This document shows positions 12,159 to 16,822 of a stretch of DNA of 16,822 bases, in pieces. The notes beneath the pieces were generated by a model. That model was not told where the DNA came from and made no database searches. It worked only from the letters and a program-made list of their open reading frames with translations. The translations under genes were made by a program, and so were the position numbers. The first letter of the stretch is position 1. The number at the start of each line of letters is the position of its first letter. This DNA comes from JAZDEL01 sp043820655 (lineage in GTDB: Archaea; Iainarchaeota; Iainarchaeia; Iainarchaeales; JAZDEL01), in the NCBI GenBank assembly GCA_043820655.1, contig JBDRDO010000099.1:1-16822 (forward strand). The letters are read 5' to 3'.

Positions 12159-13535
12159 CTATCTGAAATCTTCCAGGTCAAATGCCAGCCAGCCCTCTTT
12201 TTTCAGCCTTTGCTTATTTTCAATTTTTCCGGCAACCAGCCCGAACTTAAGGTTGGCGGGCTTTTTTTGCAGGTATTCTGTTTTTGCCCTGAGTTCTTTT
12301 AGCGTGCTTAATGATTTTTTGCCCGATAATTTTCCCCATTTAAATTCAAAGGCAAAATATTTCCCGCCGTTTCTGCCGATTAAATCTATTTCGTAGGCGT
12401 TTTCCCCCTTTTTTGCCCCGCGAATTTTGCCCCATTGCCTTTTGGCATCATCCAGCTTTAGTTCTTTTTCCAGGAATTCTTTTGCCACCCTCTCAAAAGC
12501 CCTGCCGTAAACGGCATTCAGGTTCTTTTTTAGTTTTTCCATAAGCCGGGATTCTCTTGCGGCATACTCTGAATAGTTTTTGTAAATCTCGGAAAACCAG
12601 TACTGCATCAGCGGGTGCCTTATTTTGTAAATGCCCCGTTTTCCTTCAAAGGGCATCTCAAACTCAATCAGCTCAAAATAATCCTTTAACTCCTTGACCT
12701 GCCTGGTAAGGGAAGTCGGGGCGGTATCCAAAGCGCCCGCAATCAGCGAGAGGGTGTTGTTTCCGCCCGCGATTGCCTCCAGAATGGAATAATACGTTCC
12801 GCTTCTTCCGCCAAACTCCTGTGAAAGAATGCCGTTAACTTCATCTTCCAAAGGGGCATCCTTCGCCAGCAATAAGGACCCGAATATTTCTTCCGCCTTT
12901 TTCCCCTGCAGGCCAAAATCTTCAATTGCCACAAAGTATTTGGGGTAGCCGCCAAAAAGGCAGTAAATCTTGACAATGTCTTCCCTGTCCAGCCTTAATT
13001 CTTTTCCCAGCTCCATGCAGGGCCCCAAACCCAGCGGCTCCAGCTTGAAGCCCCTTTTTATCCTGCCGTACAGCGGCTCCCCGGAATTCTCAAACAAATT
13101 CTTCATCATGCCAATCAGCGAGCCCGAGAGAACCAGCATGCCCGCCCTGTTTTCATTCAAATCAATTGTTTTTTGCATTATTCCAAAAACCGCGGGCTCC
13201 ACAAAACTGAAATTCTGGAATTCGTCAAAGGCAACAGGCGGAACATCCCGCTTAACCAGGACCTCAAAGAATTTGTCCCAGGAATTTACTGTCTCCAGCT
13301 CCCCCAAAATCCCGCCCTTCCTCAGAATCCCCTGGCATTCTTCCAGAAGGTCTTTTGAGGTTTTGTTCCTGTTGATAAAAAAATAAAGCCCCTTTTCATT
13401 CAGGAATTCAAGCAGCAAACGCGTTTTGCCGACCCTCCTCAGGCCGTACAATGCCGCAACAAACAGCTTTTTTCCGGAAAGGGCACGCATTTCCTCCAGC
13501 CCTTCCAGTTCCCTTTCCCTGCCAACAAACCTCAA
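12159..13535 (-). CDS. Archaeal AAA+ ATPase with C-terminal DUF234 nuclease-like domain
   Basis: The 458-residue protein belongs to the archaeal STAND-like ATPase family (ATPase_2 plus DUF234), found widely in archaeal accessory regions. Walker A is GLRRVGKT (31-38), Walker B is PPVAFDEFQN (99-108; Asp104/Glu105), and the sensor region is MLVLSGSLIG (133-142), followed by the family signature FGGYPKY (194-200). A winged helix spans about 245-290. The C-terminus has a PD-(D/E)xK-like core: YEIDLIG (Glu382, Asp384) and YFAFEFKWGK (Glu397, Lys399). The cellular role of this family is not established; suggested roles include defence or DNA handling. The start is TTG 13535 with AGGTGA six bases upstream; an in-frame TGA just before it excludes a longer start. 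An inverted repeat overlies the presumed transcription start. Confidence 0.9.
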   Translation of the reverse strand: MRFVGRERELEGLEEMRALSGKKLFVAALYGLRRVGKTRLLLEFLNEKGLYFFINRNKTSKDLLEECQGILRKGGILGELETVNSWDKFFEVLVKRDVPPVAFDEFQNFSFVEPAVFGIMQKTIDLNENRAGMLVLSGSLIGMMKNLFENSGEPLYGRIKRGFKLEPLGLGPCMELGKELRLDREDIVKIYCLFGGYPKYFVAIEDFGLQGKKAEEIFGSLLLAKDAPLEDEVNGILSQEFGGRSGTYYSILEAIAGGNNTLSLIAGALDTAPTSLTRQVKELKDYFELIEFEMPFEGKRGIYKIRHPLMQYWFSEIYKNYSEYAARESRLMEKLKKNLNAVYGRAFERVAKEFLEKELKLDDAKRQWGKIRGAKKGENAYEIDLIGRNGGKYFAFEFKWGKLSGKKSLSTLKELRAKTEYLQKKPANLKFGLVAGKIENKQRLKKEGWLAFDLEDFR

Positions 13536-13546
13536 ACATAGTCACC

Positions 13547-13580
13547 TACTGAATAATTCAGTAAGTGAATATATATTTAA
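13547..13580 (-). promoter_or_regulatory. ATPase gene promoter with inverted repeat
   Basis: TACTGAA-TAA-TTCAGTA (13547-13563) is a perfect 7-bp inverted repeat between the AT-rich TATA-like region (TTTAAATATATAT on the minus strand, about 13567-13579) and the ribosome binding site AGGTGA. A protein bound there would block transcription initiation, as an autoregulator would. Confidence 0.5.
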
Positions 13581-13607
13581 ACCCATCGCCCGCACAGGCA
13601 ATATATA

Positions 13608-13627
13608 AAGGCTGCGATTGTATTAGC
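13608..13627 (+). repeat. Direct repeat, right copy
   Basis: aaggctgcgattgtattagc is the second copy of the repeat at 12073-12092 (18 of 20 identical). The distance between copies is about 1.5 kb, with the ATPase gene and its promoter inside. Confidence 0.45.
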
Positions 13628-13686
13628 AACCTATTTAAAGGGGGGCGGGAATGCAAAAGGGCTGTGCCGCCACACACGGGGCGGGC

Positions 13687-13738
13687 ATTTAAAAGCTTTA
13701 TATTGCAATAGAAAGCTTTTCAAATAAAGTTTTCTATT
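13687..13738. repeat. Nested AT-rich palindrome with two mutually exclusive hairpins
   Basis: AAAAGCTTT (13691-13699) and AAAGCTTTT (13712-13720) are perfect 9-bp arms around the palindrome TATTGCAATA (13701-13710), and flanking ATTT/AAAT extends them past a one-base bulge. The right arm can instead pair further right: AATAGAAAGCTTT (13707-13719) with AAAGTTTTCTATT (13726-13738), 13 bp with one G-U, around a six-base loop. The two structures exclude each other. Confidence 0.6.
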
Positions 13739-14023
13739 ATGCTGCCATGGTTTTGGCAGTATTATAAAGGGGCAGAGGCCGGAGCTTGAGCTGATTGAAA
13801 GGCAAGCAGGGCACTGAAATGTGGAAATCTGCCCGCAATAACCCGGGGCTATGAATCATGCCAAACGATAAAAACCAAAAAGATAAGGTTTATCCCCCTC
13901 TGGAAATGGCTTCTTGGGAATGGGGCAAACTGAAACAGGCACATAAATGGTTATGTTATAACGCAGGCCCGAAAACCCGGGCGCACAGCATGCCCAAAGC
14001 CCCTGCATTTCTCCGCATCGTTA

Positions 14024-14039
14024 ACTATATATATGTTTA
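14024..14039 (+). promoter_or_regulatory. TATA-like region of the secreted-protein gene
   Basis: actatatatatgttta, an alternating AT tract, is centred about 32 bp before the ATG at 14064 and would place transcription start a few bases before it. No Shine-Dalgarno sequence is visible. Confidence 0.45.
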
Positions 14040-14063
14040 ATCCATACTACTATCGGCTTGGGC

Positions 14064-16822
14064 ATGAAACCACAACGCAAACCGCGCCTAACCTGCCGGA
14101 AGGCGATTTCCGCATTAATTCTCCTATTTATTTCCCTCGCATTCACAACACAGGCATTTGCCTTGGGGCCTGTGCTGGATGTGAACGCAACAGGGGCGAA
14201 TTTTGAGGTGGGGACGAAGGATTTCAATTTGTTCTTTGAACAGTATTACGGCGGCGGTATAACAAAAATTGTGGATTTGAACAGGGACGGGAGACTTAAG
14301 ACAAACCTTGCCAGTTCAAATGGGATAAGCGCAGCATACACCACTAATGAATTCGATTTCTGGTATGGAACTATAGGCCTAGATAGGCGGATTGCAGACG
14401 ACGACAACAGTGCGCGATTGTGGAAAGCCGAGGATTTGGGCAGCAGAGCCCAGATAATGGCGAGCGGCGCGCTTATGGACTGGAACTGTGCGGGCGCCCC
14501 CAAATTCGATTTGAATTTCACTAAAACCAGTACGATATATCCGATTCCAGGCGGCTTGAAGGTAGCGGTCCACCTTGAATTTACTGACACGAATTCCGCG
14601 GCAACAAATTATGCCGGCAGTTTTGCCAATGGTTTTTCCTTACAGAACTCAGGCACATTCACATATACTGACAACAATGTATCTGCCCCCGCGGGGAGCG
14701 AATGGTGGTATGCAGTCCAGCGCTATGATTTGAATTCGGATTATGACGCAAACACTGCAATTGCACGCGGCTACGCCAAGCGCGCAGCAGACTCGAGTTT
14801 CTACAACAAGAAATGGGACCCAGTATATGCGCAAGTTCTAATCAGCGCCAATATGAACGGGTGGTTTGCATCCTCGGGTCTTTCCCAGCAATTCAACGCG
14901 GGCGAAACCGACTACATCAATTACTTGCTGTATTTTACAAGCACGAGGGAACTCGGGCAGAGGGTTAATTTCAGCATTCCCAATTCCGACGAAAATTTAA
15001 TAGATTACCGCATGCTCGACTACCGCAACCCCGATGATTTATTCGCAAAAACAGGCGACTTCAATTACTTTGATTACAACACAGGCGCCTATGTATTAAC
15101 CGCGGACAACAACAGGGTTGATTTCAACATCTCAACAAACGGCATTTACAACGACCACAACAACTGGGACACTAACAGATATTACCCCGCATTCCAGATT
15201 GACAGTTACTTCGGCAGCACAGCACCCGTGGTGAAAAAGAACAACACTTTGCTCACGCAGGGAATCGATTACGTTTCAGATGTAAACACCGAGGGCAATT
15301 ACGCGGTTGTAGTTTGGTTAGGCGCGTTAACAGGCGACGATGAAAACGCGCAATTCGTGATGGCGGAGGACCTGACAGCGCCCTCCCTGACAATTTCATC
15401 CCCATCCCCCGGCTCAAGCACGGCATCAAACTCAATGAACATCAAATATTCCGCAACAGATGCAAGCGGAATAAAGAAATACTACATCCGCATGGATGGG
15501 GGGGAGTGGCTGGACAACAACTTTAACATCACAAAGAACTACCCCAATCTCGGTGCGGGAGAGCACACCGCGGATGTGATAGCGGTTGATTACGCGGACA
15601 ACAACTCCGCAACTGAAAGCGTTACATTCACATTAACCGCGCCCGCGCTTACCGTGCGCTATCTGGATGTCAACGCAACAGGGGATAATTTTGAGGTGGG
15701 TACTGTGGATTTCAATATGTTTTTCGAGCAGAGTAAGGGCGGAGGGATTATGGGGCTAGCGGATTTGAACAGGGATTCTGTAAGAAAAAACCTAATTGAA
15801 ACTAATCTTGGTAATTGGCACTCAATGGATGCGTGGTTTGCGGCTGATCCTGCGGGGGGCTGGAGGGAGGATGTTGACGACAACGCCGCGCAATTATGGA
15901 ACGCCGAGGACCTGAACAGCAGGGTAAAAATTACCGCAAGCGGGGCATTAACCCGCTGGGGCCCTGCGGGGCAAAGCATCTCAGGCACAAGCGGGCAGAT
16001 ATATGACCTTAACTATGTCAAAACCACGACAATTTATCCGATTATAGGCGGGTTTAGGGCAGTGGTTCACAATGAATTTACGGATACGAACACGGCAGCC
16101 ACAAATTACGGCGGATTTTATCACAGGTTCCACCTAAACCCGTCGATTGGCATCTATACTTACCAAGATAATAATCTCACAGGCTATTTTACGGGCATGG
16201 CATGGTGGCGCGCAGTCCAGCGCACGGATTTGAACTCCGACTTTGACACAAACGCTGTAATGATCTGCGGTTATGACAAGTTCAGCACCCAGCGGTTTTT
16301 CAACGGAAAGTGGGGCCCTCTATCATTTAACAGTAATTGGGGCACTAGTAGTACTGTCGGCTGGTATGACGCTGACCTCTCTCCTGAATTCAGTTCAGGC
16401 GAGATGAGTTACCTGAACTACGTAATTGTCCTCACAGACACAAAGCAGTTCGGGCAGGTTTATCCCGGAATCAAGTCAGCCGCCGACGAAAACCTCGTGG
16501 ACTATTACATGCTGGATTACAGAAACCCCGACGATTTGTTCATGACAACAGGCACGTTCCAGGAGTTTGATTTCAACACAGGCGCCTACCTGTTAAACGC
16601 AAGCCACAATGCGGTTGATTTCAACATTGCCGCCGCAAACACGCAATTAACCGACCACAACACTACTGATGTGAACAGGTACAGCCCGGCATTTGAAATC
16701 CGAAACTACACCGCAATCACAAAACCGCAGCTGAAATACAACGGAACGTTAATGACAGAAGGGCTTGAGTTTGTTTCCGATGTGAACACCTCGGCGGATT
16801 ATGCGGTTATAGTCTGGCTCGG
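14064..16822 (+). CDS. Giant modular secreted/surface protein with ~496-residue repeats (3' end outside window)
   Basis: The frame is open from ATG 14064 to the window end, 919 codons. Residues 1-35 are a Sec signal peptide: basic start MKPQRKPRLTCRK, hydrophobic ISALILLFISLAF, and an AFA cleavage site. A long module follows (from residue 38, LDVNATGANFEVGT), then an Ig-like domain (about 437-527; TISSPSPGS ... GIKKYYIRMDGGEW ... HTADVIAVDYADNN), then a second copy of the module from residue 534 (LDVNATGDNFEVGT). Conserved blocks include AEDLxSR, ASGAL, TIYPI, EFTDTN, AVQR-DLNSD and NPDDLF. The Asp/Asn-rich DLNRDG and DLNSDYD loops resemble Ca2+-binding loops. Export and a surface or adhesive role are inferred; no enzyme motif was seen. 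No sorting signal or membrane anchor is visible within the window. Confidence 0.85.
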   Translation, partial: MKPQRKPRLTCRKAISALILLFISLAFTTQAFALGPVLDVNATGANFEVGTKDFNLFFEQYYGGGITKIVDLNRDGRLKTNLASSNGISAAYTTNEFDFWYGTIGLDRRIADDDNSARLWKAEDLGSRAQIMASGALMDWNCAGAPKFDLNFTKTSTIYPIPGGLKVAVHLEFTDTNSAATNYAGSFANGFSLQNSGTFTYTDNNVSAPAGSEWWYAVQRYDLNSDYDANTAIARGYAKRAADSSFYNKKWDPVYAQVLISANMNGWFASSGLSQQFNAGETDYINYLLYFTSTRELGQRVNFSIPNSDENLIDYRMLDYRNPDDLFAKTGDFNYFDYNTGAYVLTADNNRVDFNISTNGIYNDHNNWDTNRYYPAFQIDSYFGSTAPVVKKNNTLLTQGIDYVSDVNTEGNYAVVVWLGALTGDDENAQFVMAEDLTAPSLTISSPSPGSSTASNSMNIKYSATDASGIKKYYIRMDGGEWLDNNFNITKNYPNLGAGEHTADVIAVDYADNNSATESVTFTLTAPALTVRYLDVNATGDNFEVGTVDFNMFFEQSKGGGIMGLADLNRDSVRKNLIETNLGNWHSMDAWFAADPAGGWREDVDDNAAQLWNAEDLNSRVKITASGALTRWGPAGQSISGTSGQIYDLNYVKTTTIYPIIGGFRAVVHNEFTDTNTAATNYGGFYHRFHLNPSIGIYTYQDNNLTGYFTGMAWWRAVQRTDLNSDFDTNAVMICGYDKFSTQRFFNGKWGPLSFNSNWGTSSTVGWYDADLSPEFSSGEMSYLNYVIVLTDTKQFGQVYPGIKSAADENLVDYYMLDYRNPDDLFMTTGTFQEFDFNTGAYLLNASHNAVDFNIAAANTQLTDHNTTDVNRYSPAFEIRNYTAITKPQLKYNGTLMTEGLEFVSDVNTSADYAVIVWL
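14175..15371 (+). repeat. First copy of the long protein repeat module
   Basis: This section of the secreted-protein gene encodes about 400 residues beginning LDVNATG and ending WLGALTGDDENAQFVMAED. It is followed by the Ig-like linker domain. The period to the next copy is 1488 bp (496 codons). Confidence 0.75.
15663..16822 (+). repeat. Second copy of the long protein repeat module (incomplete at window end)
   Basis: The second copy starts LDVNATGDNFEVGTVDFNMF and follows the first through to VSDVNTSADYAVIVWL at the window end. Protein similarity is moderate and spread along the whole length, so the duplication is old; more copies may follow beyond the window. Confidence 0.75.

Larger units (their letters stand above)
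13636..14063. other. Intergenic region without a convincing gene
   Basis: This stretch of more than 400 bases contains no coding frame that I can support. It holds two G-rich ggggcggg tracts (about 13642 and 13679), the AT palindrome at 13687-13738, a hairpin CTGCCA-TGGTTT-TGGCAG (13742-13759), a TATA-like ATTATAAAGG (13761-13770), and a distant GGGCAGA/TCTGCCC pair (13770-13776 with 13828-13834). A further hairpin, GCCCG-AAAACC-CGGGC (13967-13982), precedes the promoter of the secreted-protein gene. A small non-coding RNA is possible but not shown. Confidence 0.4.

Noticed and set aside
12159..12396. Continuation of the plus-strand frame that starts at 12061
   Set aside because: From 12159 it is the complement of the ATPase coding sequence and shows Ser/Pro/Phe-rich antisense composition; only the first 33 codons look like genuine coding sequence.
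13770..13834. Small structured RNA closed by GGGCAGA/TCTGCCC
   Set aside because: No interior stems are convincing, no C/D or H/ACA box set was found, and the nearest TATA-like box would start transcription inside the closing stem.
13967..13982. GCCCG-AAAACC-CGGGC hairpin as an intrinsic terminator
   Set aside because: No T tract follows and no gene is known to end just upstream, so a terminator cannot be supported.
13858..14040. Plus-strand frame of 60 codons before the secreted-protein gene
   Set aside because: It has no TATA box at the usual distance and no good Shine-Dalgarno sequence, spans a GC hairpin, and runs into the promoter of the next gene.
14021..15988. Minus-strand frames opposite the secreted-protein gene
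   Set aside because: Those on the minus strand in both repeat copies encode similar peptides only because the coding strand is repeated; composition and lack of start signals mark them as shadows.

Overview
The window reads as archaeal chromosome. It encodes an archaeal-type peptidyl-tRNA hydrolase (Pth2), a circularly permuted GTPase and the NurA/HerA end-resection pair. AT-rich TATA-like boxes lie about 26 bp upstream of many start codons, and there are no bacterial -35/-10 promoters. The many small proteins and the modular secreted protein would suit a small-genome (DPANN-like) lineage, but that placement is only a guess. No rRNA, tRNA, CRISPR array or insertion sequence was recognised.

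Positions 1-4589 (minus strand) hold a compact cluster. In transcription order it contains pth2, a large basic multi-HTH protein, a stand-alone EF-Tu domain-2-like protein, a two-helix membrane protein, a small basic protein, a second large basic HTH protein, a permuted GTPase, and the start of a membrane-anchored protein. The two HTH proteins share a C-terminal motif and look like distant members of one undescribed family embedded among translation genes.

Positions 4590-8915 (plus strand) begin at a divergent promoter shared with pth2. Three tiny membrane proteins come first, followed by nurA, a zinc-ribbon gene that overlaps herA, herA itself, and a kinase-fold-like protein. A 13-bp element occurs upstream of the TATA boxes of both the pth2/small-membrane-protein promoter and the nurA promoter. 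A remnant of a second, synonymously diverged herA 3' end follows the kinase-like gene, so that gene was probably inserted, or herA partly replaced.

Positions 8978-13640 form an accessory stretch of toxin-antitoxin or defence-like modules. There is a divergently arranged hicB/hicA pair (hicA carries a single-base frameshift), a Ca2+/Na+ exchanger, an AbiE-like pair (a winged-helix regulator with tandem inverted-repeat operators and a frameshifted nucleotidyltransferase), and an archaeal AAA ATPase-DUF234 gene flanked by imperfect direct repeats and a signal-peptide remnant. Two clear frameshifts here mean either decay of these modules or indel errors in the assembly.

Positions 13640-14063 contain no convincing gene but hold a striking AT-rich palindrome with two competing hairpins. 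From 14064 to the window end runs the start of a giant secreted protein made of about 496-residue repeat units joined by an Ig-like domain.
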